From Chryseobacterium sp. (GTDB lineage: Bacteria; Bacteroidota; Bacteroidia; Flavobacteriales; Weeksellaceae): a stretch of DNA of 18,711 nt. The stretch is from the NCBI GenBank assembly GCA_003248755.1, contig QFQW01000070.1, positions 1 through 18,711 of the forward strand, written 5' to 3'. How positions within the stretch are numbered: the first letter of the stretch is position 1; the number at the start of each line of letters is the position of its first letter. Below the pieces are notes generated by a model. The model did not search any database and was not told the DNA's origin. It worked only from the letters and a program-made list of their open reading frames with translations. The position numbers and the translations under genes are program-made. Of the stretch, positions 7,254-15,480 are shown in pieces.

Positions 7254-8075
7254 TTGAAAAAGAAATTCATCACATATGGAAGCAATGCTTTTCTTCAGTC
7301 TTCAAAAAGAATCATTGAAGAAGCAAAATCTCTGAATGTCTTTGACGAAACGCAGCGTTATGGATATTCGGATCTGCCTTATGCATTGAAATCTTCTTCT
7401 CTTTTCTTGGATAAAAAAAAAGGCGGACATTGGATTTGGAAAGCTTATGTCATTTTCGATAGTCTTTGCAGATTGGATAATGGAGATGCATTAGTTTATG
7501 TTGATTGCGGAAGTGAACTGAAAAATTCTAATGGCTGGAAAAATCAATTTGAAGAATTGAATCATGCTGATGGCATTTTTTTTCAATATAGAGACAATCA
7601 GGATTATGGCTGGAAAAGATTCAATCCAAATCTTACTGATGATCCAAAATTAAAATATTGGGCGAAAAAATCAACGATCGACCAGTTCCGGAATCTTTTT
7701 GAAAATGATAAAGAATGGCTTGAAAAAAACAAACTCTGGGCAGGATTTACTATTATCAAAAAAACTCCGGAAACTTTTCAGTTGGTAAAAGACTGGCTGG
7801 ATATAATGATTTACAGACCAGATTTGGTTTCAGATCCTTTGATTTTTGAAAGAGAAAGTCAGGATGAAGGATTCGCGTCTCATCGATATGATCAGACAAT
7901 TTTGTCAATTATTGTAAGATATTATCAAAAAAAAATAAATATTACAATTAAAGATGAAGAAAGTGAGGCCAATTATGATAATCAAATCGTAAAAGCTTCC
8001 CGAAGAGTGGATAAAACCGAAGATAAAAATTTAAAATCGTTCCTTAAAAGAACATTTCACAGAATAAAAAAATAA
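7254..8075 (+). CDS. Unassigned polysaccharide-locus protein, possible glycosyltransferase
   Basis: I do not recognise this 273-residue protein with certainty. It begins MKKKFITYGSNAF, then has 'GGHWIWKAYVIFDSL' and 'GDALVYVDCGSEL'. The pattern 'whole-chain aromatic motif, then hydrophobic strand ending in Asp84-Cys-Gly' resembles the strand and metal-binding loop of GT-A nucleotide-sugar transferases. Later it has WAGFTIIKKT and a basic tail (LKRTFHRIKK). There is no signal peptide or membrane span. The start is a TTG at 7254, three bases after the wzt stop; the next in-frame ATG is far downstream and would remove the conserved N-terminus. The stop shares one base with the fcl start. Its position between export and fucose genes suggests a sugar transferase. 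Confidence 0.6.
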   Translation: MKKKFITYGSNAFLQSSKRIIEEAKSLNVFDETQRYGYSDLPYALKSSSLFLDKKKGGHWIWKAYVIFDSLCRLDNGDALVYVDCGSELKNSNGWKNQFEELNHADGIFFQYRDNQDYGWKRFNPNLTDDPKLKYWAKKSTIDQFRNLFENDKEWLEKNKLWAGFTIIKKTPETFQLVKDWLDIMIYRPDLVSDPLIFERESQDEGFASHRYDQTILSIIVRYYQKKINITIKDEESEANYDNQIVKASRRVDKTEDKNLKSFLKRTFHRIKK

Positions 8076-8998
8076 TGGAAAAGAATTCCAAAATATATGT
8101 AGCCGGTCATCGCGGACTTGTAGGAAGCGCGATACTAAGAGCTTTAGAAAAGCAAGGGTTTACCAATCTTATTACAAAAACTTCCAGCGAATTAGATTTG
8201 CGTGACTATCAACAAACTGCCGGTTTTTTTGCACAAGAAAAACCTGAATATGTATTCTTGGCAGCGGCAAAAGTTGGCGGAATACAGGCTAATAATACTT
8301 ACAGAGCCGAGTTTCTTTACGACAATATGATGATTCAGAATAATGTGATTCATCAAGCTCATACGAATGATGTTAAGAAATTATTGTTTCTTGGCTCAAG
8401 CTGTATTTATCCTAAAATGGCTCCTCAACCTTTGAAAGAAGATTCACTCTTGACAGGAACTTTGGAACCGACAAACGAACCATATGCAATTGCAAAAATT
8501 GCAGGAATCAAAATGTGTGATGCCTACAGAAGTCAGTACAATTCTAATTTCATCTCGGCAATGCCAACCAATATGTATGGCCCGAATGACAATTATGATC
8601 TTAATAATTCTCATGTTTTACCAGCTTTATTGAGAAAATTTCACGAGGCTAAAGAAAATGGTTATCCCGAAGTTGTGGTCTGGGGAACAGGAACGCCTTT
8701 GAGAGAGTTTTTACATTCTGATGATTTGGCAGAAGCTTGTATTTTTTTGATGCAGAATTACGACGACTTTGGACACGTGAATGTTGGGATTGGAGAAGAT
8801 CTTAGCATCAAAGACTTGGCTTTATTAGTAAAGAAAATTGTGGGTTATGAAGGTAATCTTGTCTGGGATACATCAAAACCGGATGGAACACCAAGAAAAT
8901 TAATGGACGTTACCAAAATCAATGACTTGGGCTGGAAAGCAAAAATCAGCCTTGAAGATGGAATTAGAGATGTTTATGAAAAAAAATTCAAAAACTAA
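8075..8998 (+). CDS. fcl: GDP-L-fucose synthase
   Basis: Fcl (also called WcaG) is the epimerase-reductase that turns GDP-4-keto-6-deoxy-mannose into GDP-L-fucose using NADPH. The 307-residue length is normal. The cofactor-binding GHRGLVG is at 11-17, the GSSCIYP segment follows in the middle, and catalytic Tyr137-Lys141 lie in EPYAIAK, close to the E. coli positions. 'PTNMYGPNDNYD' and GTGTPLREFLHSDD complete the family pattern. The ATG shares a base with the preceding stop (TAATG), and the next gene begins directly after its stop. With gmd two genes on, it forms a complete two-step route from GDP-mannose to GDP-L-fucose. The genes that make GDP-mannose are not in the window. Confidence 0.95.
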   Translation: MEKNSKIYVAGHRGLVGSAILRALEKQGFTNLITKTSSELDLRDYQQTAGFFAQEKPEYVFLAAAKVGGIQANNTYRAEFLYDNMMIQNNVIHQAHTNDVKKLLFLGSSCIYPKMAPQPLKEDSLLTGTLEPTNEPYAIAKIAGIKMCDAYRSQYNSNFISAMPTNMYGPNDNYDLNNSHVLPALLRKFHEAKENGYPEVVVWGTGTPLREFLHSDDLAEACIFLMQNYDDFGHVNVGIGEDLSIKDLALLVKKIVGYEGNLVWDTSKPDGTPRKLMDVTKINDLGWKAKISLEDGIRDVYEKKFKN

Positions 8999-9826
8999 AT
9001 GCTAATTTGCCTCTCAATATTAGGCGGAGGTCGTGGCAATGATCTTTTCCAGTTTATGCACGCAGACGCGTTTTGCAGAAGAAATGGGGTAACATTTTAT
9101 TCTCCGACTTTCACTGAGAAATACTGTCCGCAATTTCCTAATCTTCCGGCGTCTCCAAAAACGCCTTATCTTGTAAAAAAGTTATTTTATAATAGATTCT
9201 ACAAGAAACTTAATCCAAAGTGTATTATTGGTTTTACTGATGAAAAGCAGATTCCAAAATATCGGGAACAAATAAAAAAGAACTTTTTGGTAAATTTTTG
9301 CTGGGGATGGTTTTTCAATAACGATATCTACAGGGAAGAAGATATCAGACATTATCAAAAAATCTTCGAGCCAAAGGTTGACAAAAACTATTTGAACGAA
9401 ACTTATCTTAAAAAAAATGACAGAGAAAAAATCATTACCGTTCACGTAAGAAGAGGCGATTATAAGGAATTTTTGGATGGTCAATATTACTTTGAAGACG
9501 ATTTATACATCAAAAAAATCAAAGAATTTATAAATGTAATTCCGGAAGGCAAATACAAAATATTAATTTGTACCAATGATGAAAATTTTGATTTGGAACG
9601 ATACAAAAATGAATTCGGAAATATCATCCAATCAAAAGAAGGACCTGTAGAAGATCAATATCTGATGTCTCGGACAGATTATATTCTTGGGGCTCCTTCC
9701 ACTTTTTCTCAATGGGCAAGCGTAATGGGAGAAGTTCCTTATTATCATTTATACCATCCTGAGGAAACCATTACAGAAGACAAAATAATCAAAGAAATAA
9801 GAGGTTACAAATATAAAACGAAATAG
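8999..9826 (+). CDS. GT11-like alpha-1,2-fucosyltransferase
   Basis: A 275-residue protein of the glycosyltransferase family 11 kind, which moves L-fucose from GDP-fucose to a sugar acceptor, most often in alpha-1,2 linkage. The N-terminal GGGRGNDLFQF matches the family's G-N-x-F/L-Q motif. The GDP-fucose-binding motif HVRRGDY starts at His149. The C-terminal part has 'DYILGAPSTFSQWASVMG', the usual S-x-F-S-x-W-A signature. There is no membrane span, as expected for a cytoplasmic bacterial enzyme. It sits exactly between fcl and gmd with no gap on either side, so donor synthesis and transfer are encoded together. The linkage and acceptor cannot be read from sequence. Confidence 0.83.
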   Translation: MLICLSILGGGRGNDLFQFMHADAFCRRNGVTFYSPTFTEKYCPQFPNLPASPKTPYLVKKLFYNRFYKKLNPKCIIGFTDEKQIPKYREQIKKNFLVNFCWGWFFNNDIYREEDIRHYQKIFEPKVDKNYLNETYLKKNDREKIITVHVRRGDYKEFLDGQYYFEDDLYIKKIKEFINVIPEGKYKILICTNDENFDLERYKNEFGNIIQSKEGPVEDQYLMSRTDYILGAPSTFSQWASVMGEVPYYHLYHPEETITEDKIIKEIRGYKYKTK

Positions 9827-10900
9827 ATGAAAAAGGCATTAATAACAGGAATCACAGGACAAGACGGTTCTTATTTGGCAGAATTGCTTTTAGAAAAAGG
9901 CTACAAAGTTCACGGAATCAAAAGAAGAGCATCGTCCTTCAATACACAGAGAATTGATCATCTCTATGTAGATCAGCACGAGAATCACGTTAATTTCAAA
10001 TTGCATTATGGTGATTTGACGGATTCTACCAATATCATCAGAATCATTCAGGAAGTTCAGCCGAATGAGATCTATAATCTAGGCGCAATGTCACACGTGA
10101 AGGTTTCATTTGATTCACCGGAATATGTTGCAAATGTTGACGGAATCGGAACTTTGAGAATTCTGGAAGCAGTGAGAATTCTTGGTTTGGAAAAGAAAAC
10201 AAGAATCTATCAGGCTTCAACTTCCGAATTATATGGCGGTTTGGAAGAGAACAAAAATTCAGCTGGTTTTTACGATGAGAATTCGCCTTTCTATCCTCGT
10301 TCACCTTATGGTGTTGCAAAAATCTATGGATTCTGGATTACCAAGAACTATCGCGAAGCTTACAATATCTATGCCTGCAACGGAATCCTTTTCAACCACG
10401 AATCTCCGAGAAGAGGTGAGACTTTCGTGACGAGAAAAATTACAATGGCAACTGCTGCAATTGCAAAAGGCAAGCAAGAAGTTCTTTACCTTGGAAATCT
10501 AAATGCACAGAGAGACTGGGGACACGCTAAAGATTATGTGGAAGCCATGTGGAGAATTCTTCAGCAGGATGTAGCTGAAGATTATGTAATTGCAACGGGA
10601 AAAACCACTTATGTAAGAGATTTTGTAAGAATGGCTTTTGCCGAAGCCGGAATCGAATTGACATTTGAAGGAGAAAATGAAAATGAGATAGCAAAAGTTG
10701 CAAAATGTAACAATCCAGAATATCAATTGGAAATAGGGAAAACTGTGGTGAAAATTGATCCTCAATATTATCGTCCGACAGAGGTTGACTTATTAATTGG
10801 TGACCCGACAAAGTCCAAAACAAAACTAGGTTGGGAACCAAAATATGATCTTGAAGGTCTTGTGAAAGAAATGATGCAAGAAGATTTGAAATTAATTTAA
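9827..10900 (+). CDS. gmd: GDP-mannose 4,6-dehydratase
   Basis: Gmd makes GDP-4-keto-6-deoxy-mannose from GDP-mannose, the first step to GDP-L-fucose (and also to GDP-rhamnose or GDP-perosamine). The 357-residue length is normal. The NADP-binding TGITGQDGS lies at 7-15, followed by the KRRASSFNTQRIDHLY segment near 32-47. The dehydratase motif STSELYG and catalytic Tyr161-Lys165 (PYGVAK) are present, as are 'LFNHESPRRGETFVTRKI' and LGNLNAQRDWGHAKDYVEAMW. The ATG follows the fucosyltransferase stop without a gap. After it comes a 77-base gap with an AT-only hairpin, likely the end of this transcription or translation block. Confidence 0.96.
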   Translation: MKKALITGITGQDGSYLAELLLEKGYKVHGIKRRASSFNTQRIDHLYVDQHENHVNFKLHYGDLTDSTNIIRIIQEVQPNEIYNLGAMSHVKVSFDSPEYVANVDGIGTLRILEAVRILGLEKKTRIYQASTSELYGGLEENKNSAGFYDENSPFYPRSPYGVAKIYGFWITKNYREAYNIYACNGILFNHESPRRGETFVTRKITMATAAIAKGKQEVLYLGNLNAQRDWGHAKDYVEAMWRILQQDVAEDYVIATGKTTYVRDFVRMAFAEAGIELTFEGENENEIAKVAKCNNPEYQLEIGKTVVKIDPQYYRPTEVDLLIGDPTKSKTKLGWEPKYDLEGLVKEMMQEDLKLI

Positions 10901-10938
10901 ATATTAATAAATCAACAAATTAGCGCTTTCTTTTAGTT

Positions 10939-10962
10939 TTAAAAATAAATCATTATTTTTAA
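10939..10962. terminator. AT-only hairpin between gmd and the methyltransferase gene
   Basis: The 77-base gap between the gmd stop and the next gene contains a perfect 10-bp inverted repeat, ttaaaaataa (10939-10948) and ttatttttaa (10953-10962), with a 4-base loop. It has no G-C pairs, so any hairpin would be weak. It could be a leaky terminator, or part of a promoter: TAGTTTTA at 10934-10941 is one base off the TAnnTTTG box. This is the longest gap within the forward block from ugd to the GT2 gene at 11739. Confidence 0.3.
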
Positions 10963-10977
10963 TAAAATTCAAAACTA

Positions 10978-11742
10978 ATGAAAATGTTAATTAAGCTTTA
11001 CAGATCTTTCAAGTCTAGAATCAACCAATATCAAAGAGAAAAAAGGGGAAAAACAGTTTTTAAAAAACAGCACATTTTATACTCTTCTATTTTAAAAGAA
11101 AATGATATTTTCTTTGATGTTGGTGCAAATTGGGGAGAAAAACTGGAAATTGTTAAAGACTTAAAGGTCAAAACAATTGCTATCGAACCCCAGATAAAAT
11201 GTGCTGATTCTATTCGTGAAAGATTTCCTAATGTTATCTTAGAAAATATTGCATTAGGTTCAGAAGCTGGAGAACTTGAAATGTATATTTCAAATGCTGA
11301 TACACTTTCTACACTATCTACAGATTTTATTCAAAATACGTCCTCTGAGTCTGGTCGTTTTAATCGTTATAAATGGGATGAGAAAGTGCTCGTAAAAGTT
11401 GATACATTGGAGAATCTTATCAGTAAACACGGCAAACCAAAATTTATCAAAATTGATGTTGAAGGTTTTGAAGAACAAGTATTAAAGGGTTTAAAAACAC
11501 CTGTTGATTTTATTTCTTTCGAATTTACTCTGCCAGAAATGTATGACAGCTTTTTGAGATGTATTGAGATTTTAAACAAAGTTTACTCAGAAAATATTTT
11601 ATTCAATGTTTGTGCAGGATCAACCTACGAATATTCTTACAAAGATTGGCTTAGCTACGAACAGTTTTTAAACAAAGCAAAAACAGGTGAATTAACTAGT
11701 ATCGGCGGTGGCGATATCTATGTAAAATCAAATTTTAAATGA
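10978..11742 (+). CDS. FkbM-family SAM-dependent methyltransferase
   Basis: The 254-residue protein is a class I methyltransferase of the FkbM family, members of which O-methylate sugars or other small acceptors. The SAM-binding loop DVGANWGE is at 47-54, the acidic strand end is Glu70 in AIEP, and the family motif FIKIDVEGFE has Asp160 and Glu162. A basic leader (residues 1-32) comes first. The start is ATG 10978, with a second ATG two codons on. It overlaps the next GT2 gene by four bases (ATGA), suggesting the two act on the same sugar chain. The reading is AT-rich and the gap before it is long, so it may have joined the locus separately. The substrate is unknown. Confidence 0.85.
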   Translation: MKMLIKLYRSFKSRINQYQREKRGKTVFKKQHILYSSILKENDIFFDVGANWGEKLEIVKDLKVKTIAIEPQIKCADSIRERFPNVILENIALGSEAGELEMYISNADTLSTLSTDFIQNTSSESGRFNRYKWDEKVLVKVDTLENLISKHGKPKFIKIDVEGFEEQVLKGLKTPVDFISFEFTLPEMYDSFLRCIEILNKVYSENILFNVCAGSTYEYSYKDWLSYEQFLNKAKTGELTSIGGGDIYVKSNFK

Positions 11743-12545
11743 AATTATCAATAATAACCGTAGCTTACAATAATAGATTTGGACTGGAAGAAACAATAAA
11801 AAGCGTGACTTCCCAGACTTATAAAAACTTTGAATTCATTATAATTGATGGCGGTTCTAATGATGGAAGCAAAGAATTATTAGAATCTTATTCTTCTCAA
11901 ATCGATTATTGGATCAGCGAACCAGACAAAGGCATTTATAATGCCATGAACAAAGGTATTGCTAGAGCAGCAGGAGATTATTTGATATTTATGAATAGCG
12001 GTGACCGATTTTCTTCTAACGAAATTCTGGAGAAGATTGCACCATCTTTTGGAAACGAAGATATCGTTTACGGAAATGCTTATTATGAGTTGGAAAACCG
12101 AAAAAAATACGAATACAGAATTCCTAAAAAAATAACAATCGGAAGCCTTTTAAAAGAGCCTATTTGTCACCAGTCGGCTTTCTTCAAAAAAGAACTTTTT
12201 GATAAATACGGGATGTATAACGAAAAAAACAAAATCGCTTCCGACTGGACTTTTATGGTGGACATTTTCATTCATCATAATATTTCTCAAAAGTACATTA
12301 ATGAATTCATCAGCATTTTCGAAAAAACAGGAATCAGCAATACCAATACGGATTTAAGCTTCTCTGAACAAAGAAAATATCTCGCAGAAAATGTATCCGA
12401 CGAAATCCAAAATATGGCAAAATATTTTGATGAATATTCTAAATTTTACAACGGAAAACCCGGAACATTTTTAAGAAATTTCAAGAACAAAATCTATTCT
12501 CTGATTTACAGAAAAAGAAATTTTGACAGAAAATATATTGATTAG
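11739..12545 (+). CDS. GT2 glycosyltransferase (WcaE-like)
   Basis: A 268-residue cytoplasmic family 2 glycosyltransferase, adding one sugar to the growing lipid-linked chain. The fold is shown by SIITVAYNN (4-12), 'FEFIIIDGGSNDGS' (31-44) with Asp37, and EPDKGIYNAMNKGI (61-74). The usual DxD is replaced by NSGD at 86-89, as is typical of the subgroup that includes colanic-acid WcaE, so this is not a lost active site. CHQSAFFKKELF and SDWTFM follow in the C-terminal half. It overlaps the methyltransferase gene by four bases. Its TAG stop shares bases with the stop of the opposing gene, leaving no terminator between them. Donor and linkage are unknown. Confidence 0.88.
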   Translation: MKLSIITVAYNNRFGLEETIKSVTSQTYKNFEFIIIDGGSNDGSKELLESYSSQIDYWISEPDKGIYNAMNKGIARAAGDYLIFMNSGDRFSSNEILEKIAPSFGNEDIVYGNAYYELENRKKYEYRIPKKITIGSLLKEPICHQSAFFKKELFDKYGMYNEKNKIASDWTFMVDIFIHHNISQKYINEFISIFEKTGISNTNTDLSFSEQRKYLAENVSDEIQNMAKYFDEYSKFYNGKPGTFLRNFKNKIYSLIYRKRNFDRKYID

Positions 12546-13549
12546 ATTTTCAAAAGCGGGTTAATATATTTGGGAAATTTCCCATAGAAAACAAAACTCT
12601 TATCAAACTTCATTTTATAAAGATAATAGGCAAAAAGCGGATTAAGGGAGAATTCTCTTTTGCTTGGAAAATTCTTTTCAAACTCTTTTTTAATGCTTAA
12701 ATAAAAGCTTTTAAAAGTACCAAAATCCATTTTACAGACGTTACTCAGAATCGTAAAGGTTGCAAAATTCTTGAGATATTTTTCAATCAGATTTGTTCTA
12801 TTATAAAGCTGTTTTTCTTTAGCAATTTCAAGTTTTTTGGTTAGAATAATAAGATAATGTTCGATATTCTTCAAACCCATTGTTGCTGTCATAGAAGCTG
12901 GGTTGGATAACGAATAATAATTATAAGTTTCAAAGTCAAGAAAATTAACAACCTTTGCCGGAATAGCTGTTTCAAATGCCCATAATTCATCTTCGTGAAG
13001 AAGATCGTCTAAAAATCTAAGATTGTTTTTCCTAAGAAAATCTGCTCTATATAACTTGTTCCAAGCCGTAACCGCCCATTCTCCAGAGAGAAAACCGTCA
13101 AGAATTTCAGTGTCTTTGTAGGTTTCCTTTTTATTTTTGAGCCTGTGATAATTACTTTCTTTCGGGATATCATTCAAAAGAAAACGGGTCTGTCCAAAAA
13201 CAATATCCGGATGATTTTCTGTCTCATCGATAAAATGCTGAAGAGAAAATTTGTCCACAAGAGTATCATCATTATCCATAAAAAGAATATAATCTCCGGT
13301 TGCCAAATCCATTCCTTTGTTTCTGGTTTTACTCAGTCCAAGATTAACTTCATTATTGATAATTTTAAAATTAATATTCAGATTTTCAGAAACATATTGA
13401 TTGAGAACTTCCAAAGAATCATCTTTACTTTTATCATTAATGACAACCACTTCAAAATCTGTATAAGTTTGATGTTTAATAGAATCCAAACATCTTACAA
13501 TGTAGTTCTCAGCATTATATAGCGGGATGATAATCGATATTTTTTTCAT
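12542..13549 (-). CDS. GT2 glycosyltransferase
   Basis: A family 2 glycosyltransferase of 335 residues. SIIIPLYNAENYI (5-17), 'FEVVVINDKSKDDS' (32-45) and the metal-binding DNDD (92-95) show the GT-A fold. 'EWAVTAWNKLYRADFL' and LLHEDELWAFE are the acceptor-side motifs of this EpsH/CpsI-like subgroup. I chose ATG 13549, which gives MKKISIIIP; an upstream in-frame TTG at 13564 would overlap the previous stop and add five residues. It is the last gene of the three-gene reverse block, about 11 bases after the previous one. Its stop codon overlaps the stop of the forward GT2 gene. Confidence 0.87.
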   Translation of the reverse strand: MKKISIIIPLYNAENYIVRCLDSIKHQTYTDFEVVVINDKSKDDSLEVLNQYVSENLNINFKIINNEVNLGLSKTRNKGMDLATGDYILFMDNDDTLVDKFSLQHFIDETENHPDIVFGQTRFLLNDIPKESNYHRLKNKKETYKDTEILDGFLSGEWAVTAWNKLYRADFLRKNNLRFLDDLLHEDELWAFETAIPAKVVNFLDFETYNYYSLSNPASMTATMGLKNIEHYLIILTKKLEIAKEKQLYNRTNLIEKYLKNFATFTILSNVCKMDFGTFKSFYLSIKKEFEKNFPSKREFSLNPLFAYYLYKMKFDKSFVFYGKFPKYINPLLKI

Positions 13550-13560
13550 CAGTTCAGTTT

Positions 13561-14412
13561 TCAATTCGTGTATTTATTAATCAGCATTTTCAGAATAAGA
13601 AATGGACTGATCCCAAAAAACTTTTCTCCAAAAGACCTGTGTGTTTTGGATGCGATGTCCCAATAAGTTTTTGCTAACTTCATCTTTTCTTCAGAAGAAA
13701 CTTTGTCGTATTGCAATCTTTCTTTGATATTCAGTAAAGAACCTTTGGGATTTTTCAGAAGAAGCTGATAATAATTCTTCATCAATCCGTCTTCCAAATA
13801 ATCTCCGTAAGCAAGTACTTTATCCGTGAAAAGTATTCTGTATTTTCTCTCTATTCTTCTGAAAACCAAAGATTCCTGACAGAATTTTTCCCCTTCAAAT
13901 TCCGGAAAATAAAATTCCTGATGAATTTTGGTTTTAAAACAATACGTCATTTCTCCGTGGATTTCCCACTTGTAATCAGATTCTCCTGTCAGCCATTCTT
14001 TTCTTCCAAACAGGCTTTTATCAATATCTTCTTTTTCAGAAAATCGAATAAATGCAAAACCAGCGACTTTTGAATCTTCCTTAATCTTAGAAGAAAGTTT
14101 TTCCATTTCTTCGATGGCGTCTTCGGCAAGATAATCATCACTGTCGATAACACAAAAAAACTCGGTTTTTGCATTTCTCAACCCGTTATTGACTGCAAAA
14201 TGTTTTCCTTTATTTTCTTGAAAAATATAATGAATGTCGAATTGATTCTCATCTTGAAATTCTTGAACCAAAGCTTTAGTTTCGTCAAAAGAACCATCAT
14301 CTACAATCAGCCAGATAAAATTTTTATTAGTTTGATATTTAAGACTGTTGTAAAGCTTTGGAAGAATATAAGCCCGATTGAAAGTTGGTGTGAAAATGGT
14401 AAACTTCTGCAT
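13561..14412 (-). CDS. GT2 glycosyltransferase
   Basis: A 283-residue family 2 glycosyltransferase. FTIFTPTFNRAYIL (4-17), WLIVDDGSFDET (34-45) with Asp38-Asp39, and DSDD (90-93) mark nucleotide-sugar and metal binding. GKHFAVNNGL (69-78) is typical of a subgroup common in capsule and O-antigen loci. 'ESLVFRRIERKY' and YLEDGL are further family features in the second half. The start is the ATG at 14412, which overlaps the upstream stop by one base (TGATG). A GTG three bases earlier is a possible alternative. It is the middle gene of the three-gene reverse block and is probably translated by coupling. Donor and acceptor are unknown. Confidence 0.87.
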   Translation of the reverse strand: MQKFTIFTPTFNRAYILPKLYNSLKYQTNKNFIWLIVDDGSFDETKALVQEFQDENQFDIHYIFQENKGKHFAVNNGLRNAKTEFFCVIDSDDYLAEDAIEEMEKLSSKIKEDSKVAGFAFIRFSEKEDIDKSLFGRKEWLTGESDYKWEIHGEMTYCFKTKIHQEFYFPEFEGEKFCQESLVFRRIERKYRILFTDKVLAYGDYLEDGLMKNYYQLLLKNPKGSLLNIKERLQYDKVSSEEKMKLAKTYWDIASKTHRSFGEKFFGISPFLILKMLINKYTN

Positions 14413-15416
14413 CACGGTAGATTTATTGGTTCATAATCTCCATAATCCAAAGCATATTTCAGCCAGTTTTTTATGCCATATTTTTCAACAATTTTTCTGT
14501 CAATTTTGTGATATGGCTTTTGCAAAAACTCTTTCAGTCCGGTAAAATCTTCGAAATTGGTGATGAAAATATTATCGGGATGATAGAAGTCGTAATCTTT
14601 TAGATTATGATTATTGGAAACAAATTTCTGTTCCTGATTCAGACATTCGAAAAATCGGAAAGCCACACCATTATGAGTATTCATTTTAAAATCAACAACA
14701 GCTTTTGATTTCTCGGTATATTTCTCGTTTTCTTCTAAAGAGATTCCTTTATGCTGAAGGCTTATAGAATCAGTCTTTTTTTCTTCTCTAAATTCCGGAA
14801 TCGTAAGAATCGCTTTAAATTTTAAATCATTTTCTTCGGAATAATTCTCAATATTGTAAGCCCATTTAATACGTTCATCCAAACCAACACCAATGTAAAA
14901 AAGGTCGATTTCTTCTTTTGCAGGATCGTGAAAAGTATTCTCTGTGTAATGATAAATCGGTAAGGGAAGCAAATTATATTGAGGGTATTTTCTGATATCA
15001 TTACCGTCAAAAACCAGCTTTCTGTCAAAATATTTGTAGTAATCCAAAATTCTGGGATACATATCAATTCCGTCCCATTGGTAGCTTACCATTTTTTTTG
15101 ATTGTTTTCTGATTCTTTTAATCAGATTTTCAGAATACATATCTGCTCTTATGAAAAATGCGATATCATAAGTCTTATTCTTCAGACGTTTCTCGGCATA
15201 TTTTTCAAAAATCTGTTTTTCTTTTTTGATGAAATAATTTTTCTCTTTCAAAATCAATCTCGAGAAAATATTCCCGATTTTATGAATCAATGAAGATTGA
15301 TCAAGAGCTGGCGGAAGAGACTCTATCAAAACATCCACTTCAAATCCCATTTTGATCAATTGATCAACAATCGGTTTCGAAAGATTAAGATTTTTATTGA
15401 CGTATAATACCTTCAT
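14412..15416 (-). CDS. CgeB-like / GT-B glycosyltransferase
   Basis: A 334-residue protein that looks like a GT-B fold transferase of the CgeB-like group found in polysaccharide loci. It starts MKVLYVNKNLNLSKPIVDQL, with a long helical region, then 'YDIAFFIRADMYSE' and 'VSYQWDGIDMYPR' for the first domain. The second domain has EIDLFYIGVGLDER and MNTHNGVAFRFFECLNQEQ, where the Arg-x-Phe-Glu element resembles the donor-binding motif of GT-B enzymes. No signal peptide or membrane span is seen. It is the first gene of the reverse block, and the next gene overlaps its stop. A TAAATTTG box (15429-15422 on the minus strand) lies just before its start. The assignment to a named family is tentative. 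Confidence 0.7.
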   Translation of the reverse strand: MKVLYVNKNLNLSKPIVDQLIKMGFEVDVLIESLPPALDQSSLIHKIGNIFSRLILKEKNYFIKKEKQIFEKYAEKRLKNKTYDIAFFIRADMYSENLIKRIRKQSKKMVSYQWDGIDMYPRILDYYKYFDRKLVFDGNDIRKYPQYNLLPLPIYHYTENTFHDPAKEEIDLFYIGVGLDERIKWAYNIENYSEENDLKFKAILTIPEFREEKKTDSISLQHKGISLEENEKYTEKSKAVVDFKMNTHNGVAFRFFECLNQEQKFVSNNHNLKDYDFYHPDNIFITNFEDFTGLKEFLQKPYHKIDRKIVEKYGIKNWLKYALDYGDYEPINLP

Positions 15417-15421
15417 TAAAA

Positions 15422-15429
15422 CAAATTTA
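15422..15429 (-). promoter_or_regulatory. Candidate -7 box for the reverse glycosyltransferase block
   Basis: On the minus strand, 15429-15422 reads TAAATTTG, an exact TAnnTTTG match. Its end is only five bases before the ATG at 15416, so the transcript would be leaderless or nearly so. No -33 box was identified. The match could be chance in AT-rich sequence. Confidence 0.25.
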
Positions 15430-15472
15430 ATACGATCTATGTATTATTTTCCGCTAAATTATGCTTTTTTTG

Positions 15473-15480
15473 TACTTTTA
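15473..15480 (+). promoter_or_regulatory. Weak candidate -7 box for the epimerase gene
   Basis: The 103-base gap between the divergent genes must hold a forward promoter for the genes from 15520 on, since the block before it runs the other way. The best site I see is TACTTTTA at 15473-15480, one base off TAnnTTTG, about 40 bases before the ATG. No clear -33 box is present. Confidence 0.25.

Noticed and set aside
12500..12600. A bidirectional terminator between the convergent GT2 genes
   Set aside because: The stop codons overlap and no G-C-rich hairpin with a T tract is visible around them.
13550..13564. A TTG start for the last reverse GT2 gene
   Set aside because: The ATG at 13549 gives the normal family N-terminus; the TTG would add five residues with no family match.
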